DNA of 64,000 nucleotides from Gelatoporia subvermispora B (taxonomy: Eukaryota > Basidiomycota > Agaricomycetes > Polyporales > Gelatoporiaceae): the NCBI GenBank assembly GCA_000320605.2, contig KB445802.1, positions 673,122 through 737,121 of the forward strand. The letters run 5' to 3'. Of the stretch, positions 1-11,183 are shown piece by piece; within the stretch, counting starts at the first letter, position 1; every line of letters starts with the position of its first letter. Both the position numbers and the translations under genes were made by a program. The notes beneath the pieces are model-generated. The model was not told where the DNA came from, ran no database searches, and was given only the letters and a program-made list of their open reading frames with translations.

Positions 1-267
1 GGCCAGCGCCGCGCGGCGGTGCGCAAGCCTGTCCCCGCGTATGTCCCCACGGATGCAGAGCCCGGGAGCTACAGCACAATGAGCAGCATGGACTCGCCGC
101 TGTACCAGGCAGGCCTCGATGACAGCCCGGCGGCCTCTAGCTCGAACTTGCATGGAACCTTGGGAGAGGAGCTGCGTCTGCCGGAACTTAACCACAAGTC
201 GAGCTTTGGGGACATGAGGCCGGTGCACATTTTGATGCCTGATAGGCCCTCGGCCGGCCAGTCTTGA
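1..267 (+). CDS. C-terminal end of an unidentified protein (5' truncated)
   Basis: An open frame enters from the left edge in frame 1 and ends at a TGA at 265-267, giving about 88 residues. The segment is polar and low-complexity, rich in Ser, Pro, Asp and Gly, with no membrane segment or catalytic motif. It ends in a short conserved-looking patch, MRPVHILMPDRP, before the last residues. It looks like the cytosolic tail of a longer protein whose body lies outside the window. I do not recognise the family, so no function is assigned. Confidence 0.55.
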   Translation, partial: GQRRAAVRKPVPAYVPTDAEPGSYSTMSSMDSPLYQAGLDDSPAASSSNLHGTLGEELRLPELNHKSSFGDMRPVHILMPDRPSAGQS

Positions 268-1125
268 ATGGGGAAAGTGAGGTGTTCACAAAAAAATCTG
301 GTATGATTGACCTTTGAGACCCTTGCCTGACTGTTCCTGATGTTACCTCCTGCAGTCTGTAATCCTAGAGATGGCTTTCCTGGCTTGCTCATCTTATCGC
401 ACCCTGTGACTCTCCGAAGTCGATCCTTCTACTTTACGTTCTGTAGTTCGGTTGTATCCGTGATCGCATGAGTTTGCTTCCCCATTATACTGATACGAAA
501 CCCTAACTGACCGTACGACCGCCTATGCTTATCTGATGTTGGTTTCATTTATTGGAGTTACTTGTATGGGACGGTTACTGTTGTAAGCTCTGGGCGTAGC
601 ATCGTAATTCGCTCAACTTGACCTATGTTGGTCCTGTGACAAGCGATTGTGCAAGTACTCTCAGCTGCTCTGTGGTGTTTCCCACCCCAATTTAGTAAGA
701 CACCTGCTAGATTGGGCAGCTCTGTTGACATCTGAGAAGCCATCTCGATGGGCCCAATCACTGCTGCTTCTGTTGACATCATCCATGTCTTTCTTGCAGA
801 GATTTAGATCTCGATCGTAGGGCAGTCTGGAGGATATAAAGACAGTTGTTGCGTGTCGGCCCTCTATTCCCCTTCTTTCTCCACCCTCCCAAGTTCTCAC
901 TGAAGGTTCAGCTCCTCTCTCATCCAGAGCCGCAATTAATTTCTTTGCGCCAACATCATACTAGCTTTCTCGGTCCAACTAATCGTTGCTACTAACCTCG
1001 GTAATACTTGCACTTTGTCTGTAAGGTGTGTCGTTAGAGGCCATTTGCGAGATTGCCCCTCACCGCTGGATAGTGATGGTCGAGCATGCAGGATCGACAG
1101 CGGATACATTGAACTACGTTACAAC
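268..1125. other. Intergenic region with no recognisable gene
   Basis: No open frame here shows family features, and the longest ones overlap on opposite strands without codon structure. The region holds a TATA-like element at 835-841 followed by a pyrimidine-rich block (about 858-920), which looks like a fungal core promoter, but no protein gene follows before the tRNA at 1126. The segment also serves as the 3' flank of the partial gene at the left edge. Confidence 0.5.
835..841 (+). promoter_or_regulatory. TATA-like element with downstream C/T-rich block
   Basis: TATAAAG is followed within about 20-80 bp by a C/T-rich tract typical of fungal transcription starts. The only downstream features are the tRNA at 1126, which has its own internal promoter, and the oxysterol-binding gene starting at 1535. 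It may serve a long or spliced 5' leader of that gene or an unannotated RNA. Confidence 0.3.
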
Positions 1126-1198
1126 GGTCTCGTGGTGTAGTGGTTATCATACCTGTCTTACACACAGGCGGTCGCTGGTTCGATCCCGGCCGGGACCA
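1126..1198 (+). tRNA. tRNA-Val (anticodon UAC), no intron
   Basis: The sequence folds into a complete cloverleaf. The acceptor stem GGTCTCG pairs with CGGGACC with one G-U pair. The anticodon stem is CCTGT/ACAGG, with a seven-base loop CTTACAC whose positions 34-36 read TAC. The T stem GCTGG/CCGGC encloses TTCGATC. The last base is the discriminator A. UAC reads valine GUA and possibly other GUN codons. It lies 340 bp upstream of the oxysterol-binding protein gene on the same strand. Confidence 0.93.
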
Positions 1199-1534
1199 TT
1201 TTTACTGCTGTGCATTGTCGGCTTGGCGGCGGGTGGCGCGACCGGTACCGCCTTGAAGTGGCAGCTTCCATTTTGTTGCCGCCCCATAAGCGGGGTGCAC
1301 TCGCCATTACCAACGTTCGTCCAGGTGTGTGACCAGGTGCGACCTCCTCGACATCGTGTCATCGGACTTGCTCCCTTTCAGTAGACCTCTCACTACGCCT
1401 CCTAGCTGGTGACCTCGTCGTGTTCTCCCTTGCTCATTCCGTCATCGTCTTTGTAGCGCAGCGCGGCGTTATAGACGATATACCACTTCTTTCTCGATAC
1501 CCTCGGCTGGCATTCCGCAACCTCTGTCGCATAG

Positions 1535-3355
1535 ATGGCTCCTTCAGAACACGAAGCAACGCCCGAGCAGGTCGATGATGAGCCCGCGCAGGCCGTCTCT
1601 GTTCCTGACACCGGAGACGCTGGCGAGAGCAGCAAGCTCAAGATGATCATACAGCTGGTCAAGAAGTGTCTTGGGGTCAAGGACATTGCTACTATGTGAG
1701 CAGCGATGAAGATGCTCTCGCATCACTCGCTGATCCACCGTGTTCTATAGGCGTCTGTCTCTCCCTGCGTCCCTGCTCGAACCCATTCCCAATCTGGAGT
1801 ACTGGCATTATCTCGACAGGCCCGATCTGTTCGCCGCGTAAGTGGGTCCAGCGTGCAACTAGAGAGTTGGTCTCACATCTACGTGCAGTATCAATGACTC
1901 GGAGGACCCGTTTGAACGTATGCTCGCTGTACTCAGGTTCACCTTCACCAAGGACCTGAAGTTTATCGTGAGTTCACGGTGTCATGACCTCTTGGCGTCA
2001 CTCATCGATTGTTAGCGCGGCAAAGTATGCAAGCCATACAACTCAGTGCTGGGCGAGCACTTCCGCTCGCACTGGGATGTCATCCCTGTTACATATCCCT
2101 CGGACCCATCTCAGCCGCCAATCCCGCACCTCTACGTCTCCCCTACGGCAGCGGAGTCATCTGTGTCTGCTCCTGCTGCCATTTCGCGGTCCGAGTCGGC
2201 AAGCATCAGGAGCGGCATGAGCAGCAAGAGTGCCATGAGCATGTTGAGCCTCACATCGCGCGGATACTCCACCCCGGGGCGCAGTACCCCCGCCACATCC
2301 CCGGAGCTCGTCGAGAGCAATCCTGAAGCAGAGTTGTCGAATCTCAGCCTAGCAGAAGCTGGGTCTGCGGAAGTACTGGAGACGGACGACACCGTGGAGG
2401 CTGCGCGCCCCCGCGTCCGTATTGCCTTCCTCACCGAACAGGTCTCGCATCATCCACCTGTCTCGGCGTTCGTTGTGCGGTGCCCGAGCCGATCCCTCGA
2501 GCTCACAGGCATCGATCAGATCTCGGCAAAGGTGAGCGGGACGGCAGTGCGGGTGACACCTGGGTCATACAACAAGGGCCTATTCGTGCGCATCACCGGC
2601 GGGCCAGGTGAAGGCGAGGGGTACCACGTCACGCACCCCGCTGCGTCGGTCAACGGCATCCTCCGCGGCTCCTTCTACGTGAGCTTGAGCGAGTCGACGA
2701 TCATCACCTGCACGGGCCCGGGCGACGGCGAGCAGTTGCGCGCGATCATCGAGTACAAGGAGGAGAGCTGGCTCGGTAGAGCCCAGTTCCTGATCGAGGG
2801 TGTGATCCATTCGTACGACCCCAGCGGGACCCAGCACAACGAATGGACGCGCATCAAGCACGTCCCTCGGTACCGCGTGCGCGCCGTGTTCGACGGTTCG
2901 TGGCGCGGAAACATCCGCTGGCGTCGTGCGGACACCCCGGACGCGGACTGGGCCACACTGCTCGATCTATCCACATTGCATGTTATCCCGAAGTCAGTGC
3001 GCCCCCTCGAGCGGCAGCTCCCCGACGAGAGCCGGCGCCTATGGGACAGCGTGACGAGCCGGCTCTTGCGCAAGGAGTACAGCGAGGCGACGAAGCACAA
3101 ACAAGCGATTGAGCAGAAGCAGAGGGACGATGCGGCGGAGAGGAAGCGGAAGGGTGTCGCGTAAGTCACGCTAGCTTGGCTGCCTTTATGTGTGTGCGGA
3201 CGCTGATACACGTTTCGACCCCTAGCTTTATCCCCAAGTACTTTGAGAGCGACTTCAGCTCGGGCGTCCCCTCGCTCACTGCTGCTGGACAACATGCCTT
3301 GGAAGAGGAGCTAAAGGAGGAGGTGGAGTATCCGCTGGAGGATTCAGCGCAGTGA
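1535..3355 (+). CDS. Oxysterol-binding protein homologue (ORP/Osh family)
   Basis: Exons 1535-1695, 1751-1837, 1889-1967, 2016-3160 and 3226-3355 give 533 residues with GT-AG introns. The signature EQVSHHPP of the OSBP-related domain is near residue 240. An N-terminal lid-like region precedes it, and a Lys/Arg/Glu-rich helical tail ends the protein. There is no PH domain or ankyrin repeat, so it resembles short yeast Kes1/Osh4. A serine-rich insertion of roughly 90 residues (about 2130-2400) sits between the N-terminal part and the signature and is longer than in Osh4. By family knowledge these proteins exchange sterol and PI4P between ER, Golgi and plasma membrane; they are cytosolic or peripheral. 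The start is the first ATG in frame with the lid region. Convergent with the tRNA at 3600. Confidence 0.92.
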
Positions 3356-3599
3356 TACCCCGGTGCACACATGCTGGAGCTGTTTGTATTAGTTATGACC
3401 TCGGACTCGGACGGTGCTCGGCCTTTTCACTCAGCCTTCTTGACGACTTAGCACATGCAACACATTTGCGTAATCAATATCGGAACCATACACACATCTT
3501 GATGACCAGAGACGAATGCATCCTACTTAGTAGACAACTTCACAGTCGCGATAGTTCAATAGGCGGAAAGGATAAAAAAGGATATGATGAAACCAAAAA

Positions 3600-3699
3600 T
3601 GGTTCAACCCGGGTTCGAACCGGAGACCTCCTGTGACCGACGACTTCAACTAGTGTTGCAGTGTGAGACAGACGTGATAACCAACTACACCATTGAACC
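3600..3699 (-). tRNA. tRNA-Val (anticodon CAC) with a ~26-nt intron
   Basis: On the minus strand the acceptor stem GGTTCAA pairs perfectly with TTGAACC. The T arm TCCGG-TTCGAAC-CCGGG is intact and the anticodon loop reads CTCACA before the break, giving anticodon CAC. About 26 extra bases follow position 37, the canonical place for a nuclear tRNA intron, after which the stem resumes with ACAGG. The mature length is about 74 nt including discriminator A. The intron needs the tRNA splicing endonuclease. It lies 200 bp upstream of the GPI3 gene on the opposite strand. Confidence 0.93.
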
Positions 3700-3900
3700 G
3701 ATGACATAATGTGCCATGTATTGCCCTCCGACCCTCGAGACGAGAGGTACTAACGCTCTTACACAGCTTCCAGCTGCTCTCGACACTTCCCAGCATGAAA
3801 TGATGTCTTTGAGACTGTCTGTATGAACATGTAGCCACATGGAGCCAGTCAACATAGCGTAAGAGCATGAGGCCACTGCAATAGCCCGAACTGACGTGTC

Positions 3901-6049
3901 ATGTCCAGGATGGTGTGCGATTTCTTCCACCCCAATGTCGGCGGGGTGGAGAATCACATCTATATGCTCAGTGCGAACCTCTTGCGTCGTGGACATAAAG
4001 TAAGCATATGTTACACTCGTGACTTTTATGCCTCCGAGTATGCGCGATGGTCGCGCAGTGTCGGTCAGTGCTTGCAATCCTGGCCCCAATGAGCTATGTG
4101 TATACCAGTCGTGTGCACGGTCCAATTCCCCGTGGATGCGTATTGACGGCTGGCACGAGCACTGTGCAGGACCTTTTGTCTCAGTCATGCAGCAAACCTG
4201 GCGGTCGTAGATCGAATATTGTATCATTGGAGTCAGTCCTTTCGAGCCCTCAGGTTGTATGTGAAGTGTGTGGACCATGCGTGTATGAGCAGTGCAGTGC
4301 TCAAGTGACAAGTGTTATGGGAGCCGGGTTTAGGACAATCCCGTGCACGATTCCTTCGATATGCTGAATGGCTCCCTTGCTAGGTGATCGTCATCACTCA
4401 TAGCCACCCACCCGACCGGGTTGGCATTCGCTGGCTGCTCCCCGGCCTCAAGGTCTACTACATTCCCTTTCCGACCATCGCCTCTTCTGCTACGCTCCCG
4501 AATTTCTTAACCTTTTTACCCTACCTGCGTAGCATCGTCCTACGGGAGAATATCCAACTGATTCATGCACATGCAAGTCTGTCCGCGCTTGGGCACGAGG
4601 GCATCCTACATGCCCACCACATGGGTGTGCGCACGGTTTTCACAGATCACAGTCTGTTTGGCTTCGACGACGCGGCGAGCATTCTGACCAACAAGCTCTT
4701 GGAGGCGACACTAAGGAACGTGGATGCTGCGATCTGTGTCTCTCATACGGGGTAGGTCTGCACCGCATGACCAGCTTGTGCACTGCTTATGCGGGACGCT
4801 AGACGCGAGAACACCGTCCTACGCGCACGCCTGCGTCCCAGCAGAGTGTACGTGATACCAAATGCCATTGTCGCCGAGCAGTTCAAGCCTGCTCCAGATA
4901 CCACCACACCCGGCCCATCAGATACCAGTACGTCGTGCTCCTGTTATTTCGTGCTTCCGCTAACGGCGCCCTCCTCACGCCCACATCTGATTCTGTAGTT
5001 ACAATCGTTGTCCTGTCTCGTCTCGCATATAGGAAGGGCATCGACCTCCTCGTCGCTGCAGCCCCACGTATCTGCTCCAAATTCCCCAACGTGCGCTTTG
5101 TTGTCGGTATGACCCGTTCCGCATTTTATCTCACAGCCGTCAGTTGATGTTGGCCATGGTTTATTAGGTGGAGATGGACCCAAACTCATTGACATCCTCC
5201 AGATGAGGGAGAAGAATTTGTTGCAGGACCGTATCGAGATGCTCGGTCCCATACGGCACAGCGACGCCAGCAAGGTGCGAGTTCAGTGCAGACACGACAT
5301 TATTTTCGTTTATTGTGACCTCAGTCTTGCGTGCTGACCCCTCGGTTAGGTCCTCGCGCGCGGATCAATCTTCCTGAACACGTCGCTAACCGAAGCCTTT
5401 GGGATCGCAATCCTCGAGGCTGCGAGTGCAGGCTTGTACGTCGTTTCAACGCGTGTGGGCGGTGTACCCGAGGTACTCCCGGCGGATATGGTCTCATTTT
5501 CCAACCCGGACGAGGACGGTGCGCCTCTTGCTATCTCGAATCATAACGTATGTTCACCAAACTTCGGTTGGATGTGCACGTTCAGACGTGGTGCGGGCCA
5601 TGTCGGAGGCGATCGGCGTTGTATCAGCGGGGAAACACGACCCTATCCAGGCTTACGAACGCGTCAAGGGGTTCTACGATTGGGCGGAAGTTGCCAGGCG
5701 CACTGAACGTGTGTACCAGACGGTATTCGAGACGCCGTCGTACGACTTCTGGACGCGGATGCGCCGCACACTCGATCTTGGGACGTTCGTAGGCCCGATC
5801 TTCGCGATCATCCTCCTCGTTGACTGTCTGTTCTTTGCCTTTCTCGAGTGGTGGATTCCCGAACGAGAAATTGACAAGGTTCAAAGGCACTGGGATCGGG
5901 AGAAGTTCAGCGAGGTGCGTCGAAGCTCGTTGACGTATTTGTCCTTGCAGCTAATCCGAGAAAGCTTGCGCGAGATTACGAGGAACAACAACGTAACGAT
6001 GCACGGGATGCAGTTGACTAGTATAATGAAGCTAGTGTCGTCAAGCTGA
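3901..6049 (+). CDS. GPI3: GPI-GlcNAc transferase catalytic subunit (PIG-A / Spt14 type)
   Basis: Exons 3901-3999, 4384-4751, 4803-4927, 4999-5106, 5168-5274, 5350-5518 and 5586-6049 give 479 residues, close to the usual 450-485. The N-terminal [13 protein letters not shown] motif, the [12 protein letters not shown] segment, the GGDGPK loop and the glycosyltransferase-4 E-x7-E element ([15 protein letters not shown]) are all present. A C-terminal hydrophobic segment around 5800-5850 is the ER membrane anchor. The enzyme transfers GlcNAc from UDP-GlcNAc to phosphatidylinositol on the cytosolic ER face, the first step of GPI-anchor synthesis. The first intron is about 384 nt, far longer than the others (about 50-75 nt). 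A 36-nt in-frame intron at 5915-5950 is possible. The start could lie in an additional upstream exon, though the N-terminus already aligns with the family. Confidence 0.93.
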
Positions 6050-6112
6050 CACGCGCGGGAATGATTTGGGCCTGTGCATCTCACGAATTGACCTGTGACA
6101 TATAGATTCATG

Positions 6113-7470
6113 TGCAGAAACCGCACAAGCTTACTTATAATGTCGAATACAGTTGCGCAGGGAACGATGCCTTCGAGGTACTGGATCTGCTCGGGGGATA
6201 GAGCAATGCTGAGCGCCGCGATGTTGTCCATGAGATGCTCAACTTTGCGCCCGCCGATGATCGAGAAGACACATGATGTCTTATGCATGACATACGCGAT
6301 GGCCACTAATGCACCCACAATGTTAGTGAAGGGTGCCATTTTAACGGGGATTGTAGACATTACCAGACGTAATGTTCTTCGTGCCCACTTACTTTGCGAC
6401 TTCCTCGAGCGCAAGACAGACCTTTCGTTCCTCCGGAGTACGCTCACAATTAGATAGTACGTCCCTTCTCGCCCGTCTGGCGCCGCTTCTTGTCCTCTGT
6501 ATCAGTCCTGATCTTGCCACCCGTCAAGACGTTCCAAGGAGCGAGAGCCAATCCTAGTGAGGTGCTCAACATCACTGATCCGGAGCAGCGACAAGTTGTT
6601 CTCACCTTCTGCGCGGCACATCGGGATGATTTCGCGCTCCATGTCGCGCTGCATAATGTTCTAGGCTCCCTGGTAGATGACGAACGGTGCTTTGCCATGG
6701 TCGCGGGCATACTGGTTCGCTTTCGATACAACCCAAGCGTGTGTATCCGACACACTCTCCAGCTACGCCTCAGTACAGTAATGACATTCCAGCGCGGTGT
6801 AGGTACTTACCAAAGAAAGGACTTTGCGTGCAGCAACGAGATGATATAAACCACCCATGACTTCCTCCACGGTAATGTCGAAATCCCACTAACATAGCAG
6901 TTTTATTAGTTCTATTCCCACGTATGATCGTCTTAGCGGGCACTTACCTTGTGAACGCAGAGTACAACGACGTAATCAGTGCAAAATTTCTTCAAGGATG
7001 CCTCCGCTGAGACATGCAGCGACTTCACGTTGTCGCCACCGAACTGAGTTTTCTGAGGCATCTCGGCAGCGCGCTTGAAGTTCGTAGTGAACTGCAAGGT
7101 CATGCAAGGCGGATCGAATCGTTGCCAAGCGCTTTTCACGTACGTGGTTTAAGTTCACCGTAGTAGCGATGACCATCTGATCACGGACACCTCCCCCTAC
7201 CATCCACTCGCCGAAAAACTCCTCAAAGGACTCATCCTGGTTGTTGTTCTCAGTGTCGACAAAGTTAGCTCCAGCATCGTAGAACGCGTCGAACAACTTG
7301 AAGCTACTCTCCTTGTCCATGGAGCCCATTCCTTGGGCAGCCCACTTATCACCAGTGCTCATCACACGAAGGCAGATGGGTGAAACCTTGACACCTGCCC
7401 GAGCGCTGAGCTGGCGACGCCTACCAAGTCTCGTCTTTGGCGGAGGGGGAAGGGCCCTGAATGAAGACAT
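6113..7470 (-). pseudogene. Aryl-alcohol dehydrogenase-type aldo-keto reductase, inactivated
   Basis: The minus strand carries the whole AKR fold in order. It starts with the N-terminal sheet and the GDKWAAQGMGSMDKESSF block (from 7470). The NFVDTENN segment near the catalytic Asp, VKSLHVSAEASLKK, the APWNVLTGGK block and the cofactor-binding IIGGRKVEHLMDN region follow. GT-AG introns are still recognisable, for example at about 7089-7140. The gene is broken. A TAG replaces the conserved Trp codon of the GAW motif at 6661-6663, and after GEKGRT the frame is lost by a small deletion with a TAA at about 6451-6453. Related intact proteins are NADPH-dependent aryl-aldehyde reductases of lignin-degrading fungi. 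It is convergent with GPI3. Confidence 0.85.
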
Positions 7471-9360
7471 GTTTACACGACGCGATCGGCAGTCGAACTA
7501 CACGATTGCTGTGGACGGAGGACGAAGACCAAGGACATTCTAGACTACGGGCATTAATGTATATGTCCTGGGCCATAGGGAACGCGGGACTCTCTTGAAT
7601 TTCTTTCGAACAACAGCGATGACGATATGTAGCAATGCTCGCCGTTGCTTTATCGGGGTGTAGATCTTGCATCACGGGGTACGTCGCCCTTCCCCAACTG
7701 GAAAGTGATAAGCTGCCTACTGCTTGATTGGTGATACGAACGTCGTCTCGGAAGATAGGTTCGCGGGAGCGGAAGCGTTCCTTCCGGTCTGTGGGATCGT
7801 TGAGCCTCGCGGGTCTCATTCGGCGTGTCAGGCCGGGGCATCCATGATCCGACATCCCAGTTCAATCAGGTGTCTAGCTGCTATGGCTGTCAGGCTCTTT
7901 CATCCAAAATCTGCGCCAACGCTCCAATAAGTATATCAATGGTCTCGCTGCATCAGTAAAATCTTAATTTGACTGATAACGTCTTATTTGCCTTTTGGGG
8001 TACTGATTGGGCGCTAATGAAGCAAAAAGACGCTGACAAGTCCCATAAAGGTAAATAAGACGCGTTAAGATAACTTGAGATTTTGCTGATGTGGATAGTC
8101 TGAGGATGATTCGCTCGATACCGGCCACATATTATCAGGCCTACTGTGATTGATATTCACACGTTGGTATTGGCGAGCGGCGGACATAGCAGTCATTGCC
8201 TGCCTGTGCGACTCGCGTGCATACACCAGATGCCCAAGCAGTTTCATTGAGTCGCATACAGGACACACAAGGCAGTCTCGTACGCATAGTCTGCGCGCCT
8301 GTGTTCTCACGTTCGTCCCCAGGTATGTCTAGAGGGTCATTTGGTGCTCCGGGATAGACATTTGACCATGTTACTGGGTGCTAGGTGTTATCGACTACAG
8401 TCTACAAGTGCTGCTGCAAGCTAAGCACCTTATGAGCAGAGCAAGAATATATCGCTTTGGCTCTCCTGCCATTGCGACTTCGTCTGTCTGTCGTTGATAA
8501 ATGCCCTCCATGCGAGAAGAAAGCTCATTCCTACTTTTGAACTGGACTTTCCAGCCTGAGCTTTGCTCGCCATGATCATCCAAAGCAGCAAAGGTGGCAC
8601 AGAAGCAGACCTGATGTTTTCCTATTGCCAGCCGAAATCAATATCGAAGATGACGGTATAGTGAACCTAATCGCACAATGAGCAAGTGCGCATGGCCGGA
8701 GATAATCAAGGAGGGATAGAACCTTCCCTGTGAGGCTTCAAGCTTCGAGGCTAGCATCTTCTGCACCTCACAAGTGCGACCAGGTTGCGACGATTACTCC
8801 GAAAAGCATATAAGACATGCCAAGACAAAATGACATCTGGAAGTTTTATCAGACAGTGCTATTATCAACAGATGAACAGCGAGGCTCGACTTCTACCACT
8901 TTGAACCTCCTAATTTAGGCAACGAACTTCTCCTTGGAGTAGCGCAAGCACTACATTCAGTGCTAGCGTGCACATTTCACGTTCCATTAAACACCCACCA
9001 GCAGATGGCATCCGTACCCAACGTGATCTCGGTCTATCATGGCCGCACACATTTCACGCATAAGAGAAGACAGATGTGCATCTGTACCACGCATTCGCAT
9101 GCCTCGCCCCTCCCCGTTAGCGACCTTCAAACCTCAAGGAAAGTCTGACCAAGAAAACTCATGAGTTGCAGGCCATATCGAGAGGTCTGATCAGGGCTAC
9201 TCATTATCAGTGTACACAACCTAATGACAATTTGTTGTTCGAACTACTACAGGGCTAGCACTTAAGAGTCCAAGGCACTGCTGTGGCATGCATCAATTGC
9301 AGTACCTTGCAAAGTTCAGACTTACGACACACCCGGTTCGGCTTCTGAGGGTCGCGAACG
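7471..9360. other. Intergenic region, 1.9 kb, holding a foldback repeat
   Basis: No frame here has recognisable protein features. Except for the inverted repeat at 7951-8091 it appears to be unique AT-richer spacer. The right end serves as the upstream region of the mucin-like gene at 9361. Confidence 0.5.
7951..8091. repeat. Short foldback (inverted-repeat) element, MITE-like
   Basis: The two ends are imperfect inverted copies of about 48 bp, separated by a loop of about 45 bp. The left arm begins CATCAGTAAAATCT and runs into CGTCTTATTTGCCTTTT. The reverse complement of the right arm begins CATCAGCAAAATCT and runs into CGTCTTATTTACCTTT. Only scattered mismatches separate them. No coding capacity and no clear target-site duplication were seen, so it could be a non-autonomous DNA element or simply a stable hairpin. 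Confidence 0.55.
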
Positions 9361-10346
9361 ATGGCTGAGCCACGAATCCCCATCTTTCCCTTCCCGACTC
9401 CGATCTTAGATCCGGGCCCCGGTTCTTCCTCATCTGTAGAACCCTCATCACTGTCTCAATTACCAACCGTCGGTCCCATTCCGATCCCCGGTACTTCCTC
9501 ATCTGTCGAAGTCTCATCATTGTCTCCATTACCAACCGTCGGTCCCATTCCGACCCCCGGTACTTCCTCGTCTTTCGAAGCCTCGCCACTGTCTTTATTC
9601 CCTAGCATCGGTCCCATTCCGATCCCCGGTACTTCCTCATCTGTCGAAGTCTCATCACTGTCTCCATTACCTACCATCGGTCCCATTCCGATTCAATCAT
9701 CTGATGGGCCGGCGAGTACGCCGGCCGTCATGTCAGGGATGACAAGTATGTTCTCAAAACAGACCCTGGGCATATTGACTAACCTGTCTGCCCCGACCCC
9801 CTCCGTAATGTCGTCTTCATCAGTTGTATTGTCGACGGATGTGCCGGCGTCAAATCCGTCAAACACTTCGTCTACACCCATTTCGACCAGTACGGTGCAC
9901 GGCAAAGGGGATCAAGGTCGTGTTATTCCGATCAAATTAGTGGCCGGAAGTACAGCTGGTGCCGCGCTGGGCCTGATCTTGCTCGTCTTGTATATTGTAT
10001 GGTGGTCGTGGCGTAGGCGCAAACGATCGGTTGCTTCCAGTGAGCAAGAGCCATCGTAAGATCCATACAAACTGACCGATATCATTACCGCATAGGGCCC
10101 AAAATGAACGAAGGAGAGGCTCCTGATCTGGAAAATGTGTCTACCCTCGACACGTCGAATATTCCGATTAACACTGCCGGCCAAGATTCGGCTGGGGAGT
10201 GTCCACGAGTGATGTCGCCCTCTGAAGTAGAACAAGTAGATGTAGTACCTATGTCTCCGGTTATCATTAAAGTTCATGATGACTCAGGCCTGCGTCTTCC
10301 ACATGGACAAGTGCTAGATTTACCTCCTGCGTATACCCCAGACTGA
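9361..10346 (+). CDS. Mucin-like single-pass membrane protein with PPAY tail
   Basis: Exons 9361-10039 and 10096-10346 give 309 residues. The first 200 residues are Ser/Pro/Thr-rich and contain four copies of a 23-residue repeat, so the ectodomain is probably heavily O-glycosylated. A hydrophobic segment of about 20 residues (about 9951-10005) is followed by a basic stop-transfer stretch RRRKR. The cytosolic tail is acidic and ends in PPAYTPD, a PPxY motif. No signal peptide is visible, so either an upstream exon is missing or the single segment acts as anchor. The intron at 10040-10095 was chosen because it alone joins the basic stretch to the tail in frame. The gene at 60461-61406 has the same architecture. 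Family and function are unknown; a wall sensor or surface protein is a guess. Confidence 0.7.
9424..9693 (+). repeat. 69-bp coding tandem repeat, about 4 copies
   Basis: Four in-frame units of 69 bp encode a 23-residue pattern starting SSVE and ending GPIPIPGTS, with a few substitutions per copy. Units 2 and 4 are the most alike, which suggests recent unequal exchange. Copy number is likely to vary between strains. Confidence 0.85.
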
Positions 10347-10865
10347 CAGTTCTTGCGACTTGGTCTCATACCTTGTAGAGACTTGCGATCTGCCGAGACG
10401 TGCAAATATTCTAGCCTGTTCGTCCACACTTCATGATTTCGTGCCTGTTTGCACTATCTCGGGCTAAGTTTAAATGATGATCGGACTGAAACCATATCTT
10501 CCTCGTGTGTTCCTTACGACAACGTTAAATCGCCTGATTTATTTTGCGATAAACCTGTATGCTTTCTGCCTGGACGAGACCTCCAATTGAATCGACCTAC
10601 CTCAGTCTGAAGCTGGCAAGATCCAGCTTCGACATGTCAAATGTCTTGCAGTGCTTGCAGTGCGTCACATGCATTCTTATGAGTGCATTTTTCGTGAGCT
10701 GCGGGTCCGTGGTAGTGTATGCGCTGTGCGAGATATTTATCGTAGCACGTGACACCTACTGCTGGCGAATGTGATCCTCCTCCTCCTCTTCCTCCTGCAC
10801 GCTCTCCTTTCTGGTTGCGAGGATGCTGACGCTCCATATAGTCCGCCCTCATGAAAGTGTTCTAG
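10347..10865. other. Intergenic region with no recognisable gene
   Basis: This is the 3' flank of the mucin-like gene followed by spacer. A short hydrophobic open frame at 10559-10774 has no support beyond length. A TCCTCC-type microsatellite-like run lies near 10773-10797. Confidence 0.4.
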
Positions 10866-11183
10866 CGTGTGTCTATTGGTTCCCTGGAGCTTGATGTGAG
10901 GTTCGAAGATTCGCCTAGGTCACAGTCAGGCACTGTCGCCCTTTCCAACTTATTTTCCGTCAAAGTGAAAGAGCATCTCCCTCAAGCACTGCTGGAGGCC
11001 TGCCCGTGGCTGCAGCGCGTCCTCTACACAGAGGAAGTCTTTATGAGCACGAGCACCCGCTATTTACGGAGCGCACCGTCCAAGAAAAATCGTCTTGTCA
11101 ACTTGCGTAGTGTTTCGAGGGTTGAATACGAGTCATACAAGGGTGTGTGTGACATGTTTAGAGATCCGCGGTGGGAAATGTAG
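10866..11183 (+). pseudogene. Stray C-terminal exon of the local F-box gene family
   Basis: About 105 codons end at a TAG near 11181. They align with the last exon of the F-box copies at 25.1, 43.7 and 45.8 kb: a start like SIGSLELDVRFED, then CPWLQRVLYTEE, a Tyr/Trp-containing middle, and an end RVEYESYKGVCDMF. A TAG at 10863-10865 lies just upstream and also forms a splice acceptor (TCTAG), so only the terminal exon survives. No F-box or leucine-rich part was found upstream. It is most likely a truncated duplicate. Confidence 0.6.

Noticed and set aside
3685..4311. 208-codon minus-strand open frame opposite the start of GPI3
   Set aside because: It overlaps the tRNA-Val gene and the GPI3 first exon and intron, has no conserved motif, and its composition looks random.
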